DNA from: Odoribacter splanchnicus DSM 20712
GTDB lineage: Bacteria; Bacteroidota; Bacteroidia; Bacteroidales; Marinifilaceae
Assembly (NCBI RefSeq): GCF_000190535.1
Contig: NC_015160.1
Span: 3,596,001 to 3,660,000, forward strand
Length of the DNA: 64,000 bases
Direction: 5' to 3'
This document shows, in pieces, positions 8,636 to 19,600 of the stretch. The position numbers were made by a program, and so were the translations under genes. The first letter of the stretch is position 1. Every line of letters starts with the position of its first letter. The notes under the pieces were generated by a model that saw only the letters and a program-made list of their open reading frames with translations, was not told where the DNA came from and did not search any database.

Positions 8636-11600
8636 ATGAGACAAGAAATGGAGAAAACGGTTTTGAAAGGAAGACACGGAGGTTGGTCGATATGGCTATC
8701 TGTAGCTTTCGGAATGGTATGGCTTTTATTGCTCCCCGGACAGTCGGTGGCTAGGGTTCCGGGCAGTAGGGACAAACAACAAACTGCGGAAACGTTGCGG
8801 GTTGTTCACGGTAAGGTAACGGATGAAAACGGAGCTCCGATTGTGGGGGCGAATGTTTGGATAAAGGGGACTATGGTAGGAGTGGCTACCGATGTCAACG
8901 GAGATTATACCTTGCGGATAAACCCTGAGGCGAAGACGTTGAGTGCTTCATTTATCGGTTATTCAGAGGCGGAGAAGACGATTATGCCGGGAATCGGGGT
9001 TTATAATTTTACTTTAAAGCCGGAAGCCAGGAAGCTGGACGAGGTTGTGGTGGTCGGGTACGGTACTACCCGGCTCAGGGATTTAACCGGTTCGGTATCT
9101 TCTGTCGGGGCTGCTGATCTGGAAAAGGAACCGGTGATGAATGTCGCTTCTGCCTTGCAGGGGAAAGCGCCGGGGGTTCAGGTGTCTATGGCTTCGGCGA
9201 AACCCGGTGAACCGGTGAAGATCCGGGTGAGGGGATCCACTTCGTTGGAAGGTACCAATGAACCTTTGTATGTGATCGACGGTATTCCGGCCGAACAAGC
9301 CGATATGATCGCCATAAACCCGGACGATATTCAGTCGATCGATATATTGAAGGATGCTTCGGCAGCGGCTATTTATGGGTCGAGGGCCGCTAATGGCGTG
9401 GTATTGATTACAACCAAACGGGGGATACAGAATGAAAAGCCTCAGCTGAATCTGAAGTATTTTACCAATTTCGATACCCAGATAGAGAATTTCAGCATAT
9501 TGAATGCGAATGAATTCCGGAATGTCATGATGGATGCTGCAATCAATACGTTAAAAGTGGATCCGACCAATGAGACGGCTTTGAGTATTAAAGAAGGGAC
9601 TATCCTGAAGGATGCCGATACAGATTGGTATAAACTATTGTCACAGAAAGCTTCAACGAACAGTGTGGAGCTTTCGGTGAGGGGAGGAAGTTCAAGACTG
9701 AAATATTTTACTTCCTTCGGGATGAGTTTCCAAAATGGAGTATTGAAAGGGGATGACCTGAAACGGTATACCGGGCGGATCAACCTGGACTGGGATGTGA
9801 CTTCGGTATTGAAATTCGGTACCAATGTAAGTTTGGCGTATACCGATCAATCCCAGGAAGGACAAGGGTTGTGGCAGATCAAACAGTTTCGTCCGGATGT
9901 CCCGGTTTATGCAGAGGACGGTAGTTATTATAAGATCGGTACGACAGATAATCCGGTGGCCAAAACGAAGATTACCAACCGGAACGATGTTTATCGGTTT
10001 AATGGGACGGTATTCGGGGAGGCCCAGATTATTCCGGGACTTCGTTTTCGTTCAACTTTCTCTGTAGCTAAGAACTTTAATTTCACCCACCAATATTATC
10101 CCAGTTTTTTACAGGAAGGTAATTATTATAACAATTATACCGGTAAAGCTGTACGGGGAAGTAACGAATCGGTACGTACCCTTTGGGATAATACATTGAA
10201 ATATGAGGGGACATTTAAGGAGATACATGCTTTGGATGCTTTGTTCGGAGTCTCGTTCGAGCGTTACAAGGCTGGTGATTTCAGTGCTACCGGTGTCGAT
10301 TTTCCGATGGACAAAATCTTGAATAACCTGAGTAGTGCTACAACTCCTTACGATGTAAGCGGGAATTCGTCCGGAAACGGACTGATTTCGGTCTTCGGAC
10401 GGTTTAACTACCAATTGATGGAAAAATATCTTTTCACTTTTACGGCTCGTTTCGACGGTTCGTCGAAATTCGGTTCGCACAATAAATACGGTTTTTTCCC
10501 CTCGGGGGCTTTTGCCTGGAAAATCGATCAGGAACCTTTCATGAAGGATATTGAAGAAGTGAACGAATTGAAATTAAGGCTTTCGGCCGGAGTGACGGGA
10601 ACACAGAATATCGGTAATTATAACAATAAGGATCTTTATGGCCCGAACGATTTTCTGGGAAAACCGGGAATTATCCCGACAACCCTGGGAAATAACGATT
10701 TACGCTGGGAACGGACCAAGCAATTCGATATCGCTGTCGATTATGCTTTGCTGGATTACCGGTTGAGCGGATCTATCGGCTGGTATTATAAGAACACCAA
10801 CGACCTGTTGTGGTATATCGATTTTCCGACTTCACTGCAACCCTTCAGCGGGATGTATAAAAATGTCGGACGGGTACAGAATAAGGGATTCGAGTGGATC
10901 GTCGATGCAAAAATTTTCAGGGAGACGGAGGTGAAATGGGACGTTACTTTTAATCTGGCCGTTAACCGCAATAAGGTGAAATCTTTGGTATCCGAAGGGG
11001 CACAGGATTGGGCCGGTAAAGGTGTGGTACAGGGAAGCGGTACCGAAGTACTGGCCGAAGGACATCCGGTGGGAGCTGTTCTGGGGTACCAGACCGACGG
11101 TATATTCCAGTCCTGGACACAGATCGAGGAATATAATAAAAAGGCACAGGAGCTGAGTAACGGGACTGCCACTTATTATTATAGCAGCGAGACCAAACCG
11201 GGACAGATTATTTACCGGGATGTGAATGGAGACGGGCATATCAGCGTGAAAGACCGGGTCATCATTGCTAATCCGGAACCGAAATTTCAGGGGGGATTTT
11301 CTTCCAATGTGTCCTGGAAAGATTTATCCCTGTATCTGATGTTCAATTATTCGGTAGGTGCAGAACGCTTGTATAACAATACTTTGCAAAATATTTCCGG
11401 TTCGTTGAACAACCTGATCGATTATAACCTTTACAACCGTTGGTCCGAACAGAATACGTCTTCCCGTTTACCGGCTTTGTATGTCGACGATCCGGTTCCG
11501 GCGACGAATAATCTGGAAGTACACAAAGCTTCTTATTTGAAGCTGTCGCATTTGCGGATCCAGTACAATTTGCCGGTATTGTGGGATGCCAGGTATTACA

Positions 11601-11770
11601 AAGGGGGACAGGTATATTTCGCTATCGCCAATCTTTTCACTATCACCCGCTATCCGGGAATCGATCCGGCGACGGTAGGTAGTGCTACGGCTAACTACGG
11701 AGGAAATTACGATAGTGATATTTATCCGGGTGTCCGTTCTTATACAATCGGGTTACGACTTAATTTTTAA
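8636..11770 (+). CDS. SusC/RagA-family TonB-linked outer membrane transporter
   Basis: 1044 aa. A long N-terminal region with a hydrophobic segment (residues 17-38) acts as signal. A carboxypeptidase-D regulatory-like domain spans about 55-130 (VHGKVTDENGAPIVGANVWIKGT), then the LDEVVVVGYGT segment (134-144) that precedes the plug, then the plug itself (NEPLYVIDGIP, IDILKDASAAAIYGSRAANGV) and the 22-strand barrel ending in aromatic F. It imports a substrate across the outer membrane with energy from TonB. The partner SusD lies 12 bases downstream. No sigma/anti-sigma or hydrolase is adjacent, so the substrate is unknown. Starts at ATG 8636 or 8648. Confidence 0.96.
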   Translation: MRQEMEKTVLKGRHGGWSIWLSVAFGMVWLLLLPGQSVARVPGSRDKQQTAETLRVVHGKVTDENGAPIVGANVWIKGTMVGVATDVNGDYTLRINPEAKTLSASFIGYSEAEKTIMPGIGVYNFTLKPEARKLDEVVVVGYGTTRLRDLTGSVSSVGAADLEKEPVMNVASALQGKAPGVQVSMASAKPGEPVKIRVRGSTSLEGTNEPLYVIDGIPAEQADMIAINPDDIQSIDILKDASAAAIYGSRAANGVVLITTKRGIQNEKPQLNLKYFTNFDTQIENFSILNANEFRNVMMDAAINTLKVDPTNETALSIKEGTILKDADTDWYKLLSQKASTNSVELSVRGGSSRLKYFTSFGMSFQNGVLKGDDLKRYTGRINLDWDVTSVLKFGTNVSLAYTDQSQEGQGLWQIKQFRPDVPVYAEDGSYYKIGTTDNPVAKTKITNRNDVYRFNGTVFGEAQIIPGLRFRSTFSVAKNFNFTHQYYPSFLQEGNYYNNYTGKAVRGSNESVRTLWDNTLKYEGTFKEIHALDALFGVSFERYKAGDFSATGVDFPMDKILNNLSSATTPYDVSGNSSGNGLISVFGRFNYQLMEKYLFTFTARFDGSSKFGSHNKYGFFPSGAFAWKIDQEPFMKDIEEVNELKLRLSAGVTGTQNIGNYNNKDLYGPNDFLGKPGIIPTTLGNNDLRWERTKQFDIAVDYALLDYRLSGSIGWYYKNTNDLLWYIDFPTSLQPFSGMYKNVGRVQNKGFEWIVDAKIFRETEVKWDVTFNLAVNRNKVKSLVSEGAQDWAGKGVVQGSGTEVLAEGHPVGAVLGYQTDGIFQSWTQIEEYNKKAQELSNGTATYYYSSETKPGQIIYRDVNGDGHISVKDRVIIANPEPKFQGGFSSNVSWKDLSLYLMFNYSVGAERLYNNTLQNISGSLNNLIDYNLYNRWSEQNTSSRLPALYVDDPVPATNNLEVHKASYLKLSHLRIQYNLPVLWDARYYKGGQVYFAIANLFTITRYPGIDPATVGSATANYGGNYDSDIYPGVRSYTIGLRLNF

Positions 11771-11782
11771 TTATTAGCACGA

Positions 11783-13201
11783 ATGCTTATGAAAAAGATA
11801 TTTATCCTTTTGATGGTCGGTAGTCTGCTGTTTTCCTGCCAGATTACGGACGTCCTGAACCAGGAGCCTCCGCATAATCTGACTCCTGATAATGCGATTA
11901 CGGATGAAAAGTCGGCAGAAACCGCTTTGACCGGTATTTATGGTGAACAGATCGGGTATGAGTCTTATATGTCGATCGGAAATCATGCAATGACTGCCGG
12001 TATTTTGCAAAGAAACGACAATCCCGGCGTGGTTGTGAGTATTTATTATATCGAAAACCGTTTGCCGGAACTGAATCTGGTGGGGGCGGCATATACTCCT
12101 TTTTGGGATGCTTTTAATACGATTATCAATTCGTCGACGAAATTACTGGCTGTTTTGGAAGGAATGAGCGATAATCTGTTTACCGATGGACGGAAAACCA
12201 CCATGATGGGAGAGATCCGGTTTCTGCGGGGGTGGTATATGTTCGATTTGTTGAGGATGTTCGGGGAATATGATAAATTGGACAGTAAATATGGGATGAT
12301 CATCCGGGAGACTCCCCCTACTTCCGATGATGTTTATAAAGCCCGTTCGACGGTTCAGCAGACGTATGATTTTATCCTGAAGGATATCGAGTATGCTATA
12401 TCGAACGCCCCGGATTTTACTTCTTCGGATTTTGCGTCGAAAATGGCTGCCAAGGCTCTTAAAGTGAAAGTACTTTTCTATATGGGGAAATACAGTGAGG
12501 CTTTAGAGGCTGCCAATACGTTTATCGGTGACGGAGAACGGGCATTGGTGGCCCCCTATTCGGCTGTTTTTACCGATTTTTCTAATCAGGAGCTGATCTA
12601 TACCCGGGGATTTGCAGGGACAGATGAAGTGAAATATCAGGCCACGCGGGTACAGGCGTATTATAATGAGGGGAAATGGGGACCTACGGAGTCTTTTATG
12701 GAACTGGTCGGGGACGATCCCCGGAAAACGGTTATCCTGAAAAATGGAGTCGGGGATGTTTTCGGACCTCAGCAGACGATTCGGAAAGCTTCGAATGCAG
12801 AAGGAACAATGCCCACTTACCTGATGCGTTATTCAGAGATTTATATGATGAAAGCCGAATGTGAAGCCCGTACCGGGAAAGGAGATCCTTTGGCTACCCT
12901 GAATGCTTTACGTTCCGGTCATGGATTACCGGCTATTACGGGAGTGACCGATATATTACAGACGATCTATCAGGAATGGATACTGGAAATGGGGTTCGAG
13001 AATGGGCATGAATGGTACGCTACCTGGCGGATGGGAGTGGATCAACTTCTGGAAACCAATCGGGCTGTGGCTGAAAAAATGGCTACTGCCGCCGATCCTG
13101 AATTGTATAAAGCCAATTTGCCTTATAAACGGATTTATCCGATCCCTTCGAGCGAAATCAATGCCAATAAGTTGATGGAACAAAATCCGGGGAATAATTG
13201 A
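11783..13201 (+). CDS. SusD/RagB-family nutrient-binding lipoprotein
   Basis: 472 aa from ATG 11783; ATG 11789 (MKKIF) is the more typical signal-peptide start. The lipobox is LLFSC, giving a lipidated cysteine near residue 19. It has the SusD hallmarks: NLTPDNAITDEKSAETALTGIY at the N-terminus, the TPR-like EIRFLRGWYMFDLLRMFGE, YLMRYSEIYMMKAECEARTG near residue 350, and the C-terminal PIPSSEINAN-x-x-MEQNPGN. It caps the SusC barrel outside the cell and captures ligand. A terminator follows at 13237. Confidence 0.96.
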   Translation: MLMKKIFILLMVGSLLFSCQITDVLNQEPPHNLTPDNAITDEKSAETALTGIYGEQIGYESYMSIGNHAMTAGILQRNDNPGVVVSIYYIENRLPELNLVGAAYTPFWDAFNTIINSSTKLLAVLEGMSDNLFTDGRKTTMMGEIRFLRGWYMFDLLRMFGEYDKLDSKYGMIIRETPPTSDDVYKARSTVQQTYDFILKDIEYAISNAPDFTSSDFASKMAAKALKVKVLFYMGKYSEALEAANTFIGDGERALVAPYSAVFTDFSNQELIYTRGFAGTDEVKYQATRVQAYYNEGKWGPTESFMELVGDDPRKTVILKNGVGDVFGPQQTIRKASNAEGTMPTYLMRYSEIYMMKAECEARTGKGDPLATLNALRSGHGLPAITGVTDILQTIYQEWILEMGFENGHEWYATWRMGVDQLLETNRAVAEKMATAADPELYKANLPYKRIYPIPSSEINANKLMEQNPGNN

Positions 13202-13236
13202 TGGCCTGATTCAGGACTGAGTTTTTGTGGTTGAAG

Positions 13237-13279
13237 AGAGAATCGTGATAAAGTGGATTTTATTGCGATTCTCTTTTTT
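13237..13279 (+). terminator. Rho-independent terminator after susD
   Basis: AGAGAATCG (13237-13245) pairs with CGATTCTCT (13266-13274), followed by a run of six T. It ends the SusC/SusD transcript 36 bases after the stop codon. Confidence 0.85.
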
Positions 13280-13393
13280 GTCGGAAAATAGCCCGGTACC
13301 CCCGTCTCCGTCCTTTATTGTTAAATATTATACAGTTGTTGGAAGGAAAGTTTACTCAAACGTTTCCCTTTAAAATTTTCACGTTTCTTTAAC

Positions 13394-13407
13394 AAACCGG
13401 CCGGTTT
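13394..13407. repeat. 14-bp perfect palindrome (possible operator)
   Basis: AAACCGGCCGGTTT is a perfect dyad in the 376-base gap between the SusD terminator and the giant gene, about 50 bases upstream of a short ORF. A dyad of this kind can bind a dimeric regulator. No cognate regulator is visible nearby, so the function is inference. Confidence 0.35.
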
Positions 13408-13458
13408 TCGTATATTAATTCTTAATATTGTACCTGAAAATATGAAAGACAGAAACCT

Positions 13459-13554
13459 ATGATGACTGTAATGATGAAGTTGACGGACAATAATTTTAAA
13501 CGTAAAGTTACGTTGCGGGCTTCTGTTGGCATAGGGGAAAATATAATAGAATAA
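13459..13554 (+). CDS. Possible 31-residue small protein gene
   Basis: The ORF starts ATG ATG, encodes 31 residues (MMTVMMKLTDNNFKRKVTLR... ending GIGENIIE) and stops at TAA, two bases before a good rho-independent terminator. The tight ORF-terminator spacing is what a real small gene would show. The product is basic in the middle and I do not recognise it. Its start lies about 50 bases after the palindrome at 13394. The same stretch could instead be a non-coding RNA. No clear TAnnTTTG promoter was found immediately upstream. Confidence 0.35.
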   Translation: MMTVMMKLTDNNFKRKVTLRASVGIGENIIE

Positions 13555-13556
13555 AG

Positions 13557-13584
13557 AAGCTCGCTGAAAGGCGGGCTTTTTTTT
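13557..13584 (+). terminator. Rho-independent terminator upstream of the giant gene
   Basis: AAGCTCGC pairs with GCGGGCTT (one G-T pair) around a TGAAAG loop, followed by a long T run. It closes whatever transcript arises in 13280-13556 and leaves about 70 bases for the promoter of the giant gene. Confidence 0.85.
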
Positions 13585-13623
13585 GCGATAAAAGTGAAGA
13601 GGTTCGAACTGACCGGTTTTGTC

Positions 13624-13659
13624 ATGAAAAAAAGAGTAGAAATTAAAACCATACAATGA
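13624..13659 (+). other. Possible 11-codon leader ORF coupled to the giant gene
   Basis: ATG 13624 opens MKKRVEIKTIQ and stops at TGA 13657-13659, which overlaps the ATG of the giant gene (ATGA at 13656-13659). The geometry would allow translational coupling. The ORF is short and could occur by chance. Confidence 0.25.
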
Positions 13660-16600
13660 AAATCAAAGGAGAACCGAGGGCATTTCTGAGTAATGAGGCC
13701 CGACAATTACTGAATCTTTACGAATCGTTAGGGGAACGGGCAGAGATTTTTTTGCCGCGTCATATTTATGACAATCTGACCAGTTTTGTGAAGCTTTGTT
13801 TTGAAGAACCCGATGACCCGGCTGTCCAGCAGTCGGAGATCAACCGTTATTTGTTGAAGTTCCGGGAAGATATTCCGGGATATACGGATGTTGCTTTGAT
13901 GCTTTGTCCGCATCATCCTTCCAAAGCTTTCGAATTGAGTGGAAGGCGGGGAGAGTTTATGAAGAAGATCGATGAGTTCCTGGATACCGAAGCAGTAAGT
14001 CCTGATTCCAGAGTTCTCTTGAAAAATATTAAAGACACTCATGATTTTTCGGTAGGAACTCCTCCTGTGCGCAGTAGCCATATCGAGTTTATCTCCCAGG
14101 TACAATTGGGCGGGCAGGTACGCGATTTGCGGAAATACCGGGATGTGATCGGGGTGACCGGTGACCTGAACGAAGCGCATTGGAATTATTTGATGGATAC
14201 TTTGGAGCAGATGATCGGCCAGAGTACCCATTATACAACCGGGGCTGAGAAGGCCGACTTTCTCAACCGGATGCGTTGGGCGGTGAATTTCAAGGGACTG
14301 AACGGTATGATTACGACGGTGGTTTCGGGAAATGCCGATAAAGCGGTCAGTCTGCTCCGGGGAGAAGTATTCGGTAAGAATAGTGTACAAGTGTTGGAGA
14401 ATCCTTCTACCGAAGAATTGTTCGAACAGATGAGGGTGGATACAACCTCGGTCTTTGTGGTGAAAGCCCGGCATATGCGGGTGAATCCTTTCTCCGGTGA
14501 AAAATGGTTTCCTCTGCTGACCCGTCTGGTGATTGTCGACGATTCGCGGGAATCGAGGAGTTCCAATACCTCTCTGGTGTTCTGTTTTCATAACGGGATT
14601 ATCCATACACTGAATAAGGTACATACCAAGAAATTGGGTTCTCCGGCCAATACGCAATTGAACTTGCGGTTGATTCTGGAAAATGTGAATCCCTCTTTCC
14701 TGTCAGAATTCCGGGAAAAAATCGAGCTGCAAATCAAAGCCTACGAGAAAGAGATCAATCAGATTCTGACCGAACAGATCGGGACTACCGGGGATGCGGT
14801 GAAACGGTTGAATGTGTTTAAACTGGATATGTTCTCCAGGAAGATCGTTCAGGATAAATATTCCCTGGAAAAATTACGGGATTTTATTTATTTTCTGGAG
14901 AATTGCCATAAAGAAGAAAAACGGCAGGCACAAACCCGTGAATTGATCGATGAATTCGAAAGCCGGATCCGGCAATACTTTTATTCGGATTGCCCCCAGA
15001 TTCAGGTGTTGAGTGTATTGGAAGGCGGCGGACGCAACCAGATCCGTACTTATGGACGTTATCTGTTGCAAAAGCCTTTGCACCGACTGGAAGATAAGGT
15101 GTATAAAGCTTGCCGGTTGATCCTGAATATTATCCCCAGCAATTATGAACGTACCCTGAAGAATCACTTTCATAAGAATTTCGGCATCAACCTGTTTTTA
15201 GAGAAATATCAGGCTTATATCACGAAGATAGATAATGATGCTAACAATAAAGGCCGTTACGATAATTTCCTCAATGACCTGGGGATCCGGGAAAAATACC
15301 GGGCCTTGCCTGTGGAGGATCAGCAAATCGTGAAAGAATTCTTATCGGCTTTAGGCAATCTGGAACAGACTTCGGTTTCCGATTCGGTACAGATGATTAT
15401 CCGGGATCTGTTGTTTCATCCCAATGGAAAGCCGAAACCTTATATTATTTACAATGCGATGCAGGCTTGGGAATATAAGGATTTGCTGCCTGACGATACT
15501 TTCGATATCAATCCTTTCGATATCGAAATCGAGAATTTGCCTGACGGGCGTTTAGCCTATGAACGGCTGACGGATAAATTACTCCGTATCAAATCGACGC
15601 TGGCTTTATTCGACGATAGTGGCAGCCTTTGGGATTTGTTTTGTGAGAATACGACGATTCTGATCAACGATCCGAATAATCCGACCGGTTATACGGATTT
15701 CAATACCGAAGCTTTGAATGCGTTCCTGAAACTGATGAATACTTGTAAGATTACTCTTTTTCTCGACGAAGCTTATGCCGACAGTGTGAAGGTTACGGAT
15801 AAACATATGCCGAAATGGCGTACGATCTCGCGGTATATCATCAATAATATCAATGCCCAGGCCAATATCCGGGCGGTATCATCGTTATCGACCACCAAGA
15901 ATTTGTCGGCTACGGGCGATCGGTTAGGGGCTTTGGCGGTGACCCCTCAGGCTGCTGCGGTCGCTGCTTTTGTGCGTCAGCTGAATTCCTGTTCGCACGG
16001 CAATAACAACTCTTTACTGATGTTGAATAATTTGCTGGAGACGGCACAGGTAGCTAAAAAAATAAAAGATACGCTGGAAAGCGAGTTACCGAAAAATGCT
16101 TCCCGCTTTAAGATCAAAGAGACACTGATCCGGTTTATCAATGAACAGATCGGACGGATTGAAAAATCGAACGCCAATAGTGTTGCAAACCGTCAGTTGC
16201 ATAAGACCGCCGGATTTGAAGGTAGCCCGTTGTACCTGTTCCTGCTGGATGAGCTGGTAGCTTTGGATAAACTGGATATATTGGCCCTGCCGGACGATTT
16301 TAAATACCATAACGAACCTTTCTTCGTTTATTACCAGAGACGGTTGGTGGAAAATCTGAACCGTTTCCGGGTGAATAAGAATTTCCGTTCAGAATCGATG
16401 TTACGGATGAGTTGGGCAAAAGAGGTGGCTCAACGGGTTGTAGCTGAATTCGAAGGGACGGAAGTCAGTTGGTTGCCTTCGGATGGTTCTTATTTGTTTA
16501 ACTTCCGGGTGGGGGAAGGGTTTTCTTATGCCGATCTGCTTTGTTTCTGCCAATATCTGGCGTTACACCGGGGGATTGCTGCTGTGCCCTATCCTACCGG

Positions 16601-19600
16601 TTTGGTCCGCTTTGCTATCGGAGGTTTTCTTGCCGATACCGAGGAGAGTAAGCAAGTGTTTAAATATGAACTGGAAGACGGTTTTACCATTTTTATGAAA
16701 TATTGGACACTGTTTGCGGCTAAGCGGTTGGATGCGGCTTATAAGGAGGTGGAAAGCCATACGATTTTGGATGAGATTTTCGCTTATACTAAAATTCAGG
16801 AATTGATCGATGCGATTATCGGCGATTATCCTTTATCCGCTAAATACCGGAAAGACAAAGCGCCTTCTTTGCAGATCCGTGATATCCGGACCTTGTACCA
16901 TGCCTCTCCCGAGCGTAGCGGAGTGAGCATTACGACGATCGACCGGTCGGTAAATTCGGTCATCGAATTACATGGCGACAAGATCGGTTCTTGCCGGGAT
17001 GTATTCGAGTTTATCCGGAGTGCTGCTTTTACGAAGGTATATGAAAATTTACTGGCACAGATTTATAAGCAAGTGCCGGCCATTGCCGACCTGGATTTCA
17101 ATACGGTAAGTTCGAAATACAGTAAGGCGGTGATCCTGAAATATATCACTAATAAGAAGACGTTCCAGCCCAACTATAATGTACTGGACGATCCGATGGA
17201 GAAAAATGTGATGCGGGAAATTCTGATTGAAATGGAGCATCTTCTGTTCTCGGATAGTAAAGTGAAGATTTTAGCTATCGATGCAACCGGAAATCCGGAG
17301 TTGGATAAATCGAAATTGGAAGGAATCAATGTGATTATCAAGAAATATATCCGGGAAATTTTATTGCATTTCAATCTGCCGTTTGAAAAAGACAGCCTCG
17401 AACCCAGCCGCAAGGAGATTGTCCGGGTAGCCGGAGAAACATTCGAGGAAATCACCGGTATTCGGTTGAGTGACCTGAACCTGCAAATCTGGGTAGATGA
17501 ATTTATCAACCGTCTCCGCGCTCTGCCCGAATTTAAAGAGACGTTGCTGGCTCAGAAGTGTATGGGGTATATGATGGATTCGATCGCTTCGGGGATGAAC
17601 AAAGAAAATTTGCCGGTAACCGATAAGATCCTGTTTCTGTATTTATTACATAACGATCATTCTTTCTATCGGCTGGTATCGGCCAAATTGAAGTATTTCA
17701 GCGATAAGATCGGAGCTTGTGCGGACAGGGAGGTGAAGATGTTTACAGAGGAGTTTATCACCGAGATATTACCCACCCAATTGAAGGAAATCAACGATTA
17801 TATCATGCGGCGCCGGGATATTAAGGTGGCTGAGAAAGAGATCCACCGGGTGAGCCGGAAAGTGGTGTTGTTCTATATCAGCATGATCAAGCGGACAAAA
17901 GGAACCGATTATTACAAGCGCTATACCCATACGATGGTCCGGCTGGTGGAGACGGCTTTTATGAAACAAAATTCCAGTGTCAACGAGATGGTACAGCACG
18001 GTATTTCTATTTATAAAGATTTTGAAATGGAGAATAAGGTGCTGGAGACTTTCGAAGATGGACGGATCGCCTGGATCAACGAACTGATGCAGAAATGCGG
18101 TGTCATTTCTTCCGAGCAGCCGGTGCAGGAGCATACCCGTATCGTTACGGATGCTAAGAAACGGGAATATCCGTTCCACAAAGTGGATCGTCCGGGGACT
18201 ATTTCGAAAAAGCGGCTTGGGGAGGCAGGACCGAACGATTATTTGAAGCTATTGGATTTGCGGCCCGATTCGTCTTTTTTTATCGGTCGTTTGGCCCGGT
18301 TTATCGCCAATATGGATTCGGACGATTATCGCTGTAAGGTGGTGAAACATGGCATGGTGAAGGAGCTGGTGATTTTCCAGAAGGGATATATGAAATACCT
18401 GACCGATAACTACCGGCTGAATTATACCGAAGACATTCCGATCGAAGATATCACCCGGTTCGTCCCGGATGTGATCAGTTTCCTGGGGGCTCCCGAAAAG
18501 CTGATTTCTTTCCCGCAGATCGGGTATTTCGATATACCGGGGCCGAACGGGAACATCAAGACGATCGTTACGCCGTTGAAACAGAAGGTAGATTATTTCG
18601 GGGATGTCAAGAAACCACGTCTGACGGTGATCAATGAGAAAATTAAAGAGATCGGCGGTAATCCGCGTCACGGTTCTTTGTTTGCCGTGGAAGAAAACGA
18701 CGGTAGTATCTTTGTTATCGAGATCAATGGGGATAGTGGGGTAGGGAAGTCGGAAATGATCGCCGCTTTTATCCTGAAATGGTTGCGGAATAACCTCGAG
18801 GGGGTCCGTTCGGTAAAACTGATTGCGGGCGATATGTTCCATGAGTTTCAGGATGCCGAAGGTAATCTGTATGGGATCGGTACAGAGGTCGGTGATTTCT
18901 CGCGGACGACGGATTTCGACCCGGATTATATCAAGTATTATAAGTATCTGTTCGAAAGTAGTGCCGACAGTAATGTCGAAGATCTCAATTCCCGGAGCAC
19001 GGTGAGCGGTATGTGTGATATCACGATGCCTTATAAGATCGATATCATGCTGAGTGCCGGAAACTATTCGAAGGAGGAAGCAGGTATAACCCGGGTGGAC
19101 AATCCTGAAAATTTCCTGTTGTATATGGATGCCCATGGGGAGAGGAAAGAGAAAGCGACCAGTCAGGATGGTCCTAATTTCCAGCGTACCTTGAAGCGTT
19201 ATACGGCAGATAAGAATATTGTAGATGTGATTGCCCGTCATGGTAATTATCTGGATGATATTTTAGATTGGGATTATGTAGAAAATGAAAAGCAATATTA
19301 TCTGGCTTCTTCGTTCAAATTATTGGATAAGATCGATATTACGGAAGTAGTCGGTCAGATTTTCGGCGGTAAGCAGTTTAAACGGGACGGGGTTGGGTAT
19401 ACCATCCAAACGGTCTCTTTCGATATGATACAGAACCGGTTTATTGCTACCGTATCGTATGGGGAAAGAGAAAGCCGGGAAATGATGATCGACCGGAAGA
19501 TGTTCAGTGCGATTTTCGATTCTCTGGCCAGTACTCCGGGAGGGCAACCGTTTATTGCTGAGGAAGGACAGTTGGAATCGGTGATGAACCTGGTGAAAAT

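Noticed and set aside
13596..13620. tRNA T-loop-like GGTTCGAAC
   Set aside because: No acceptor, D or anticodon stem can be drawn around it.
13728..14657. 309-codon open frame on the minus strand inside the giant gene
   Set aside because: Same reasoning: antisense to well-formed coding sequence, no recognisable motif, no start context.
18249..19241. 330-codon open frame on the minus strand inside the giant gene
   Set aside because: It lies wholly within a plus-strand gene with clear domain motifs, has histidine- and isoleucine-rich low-quality sequence and matches no family; it is a shadow frame.
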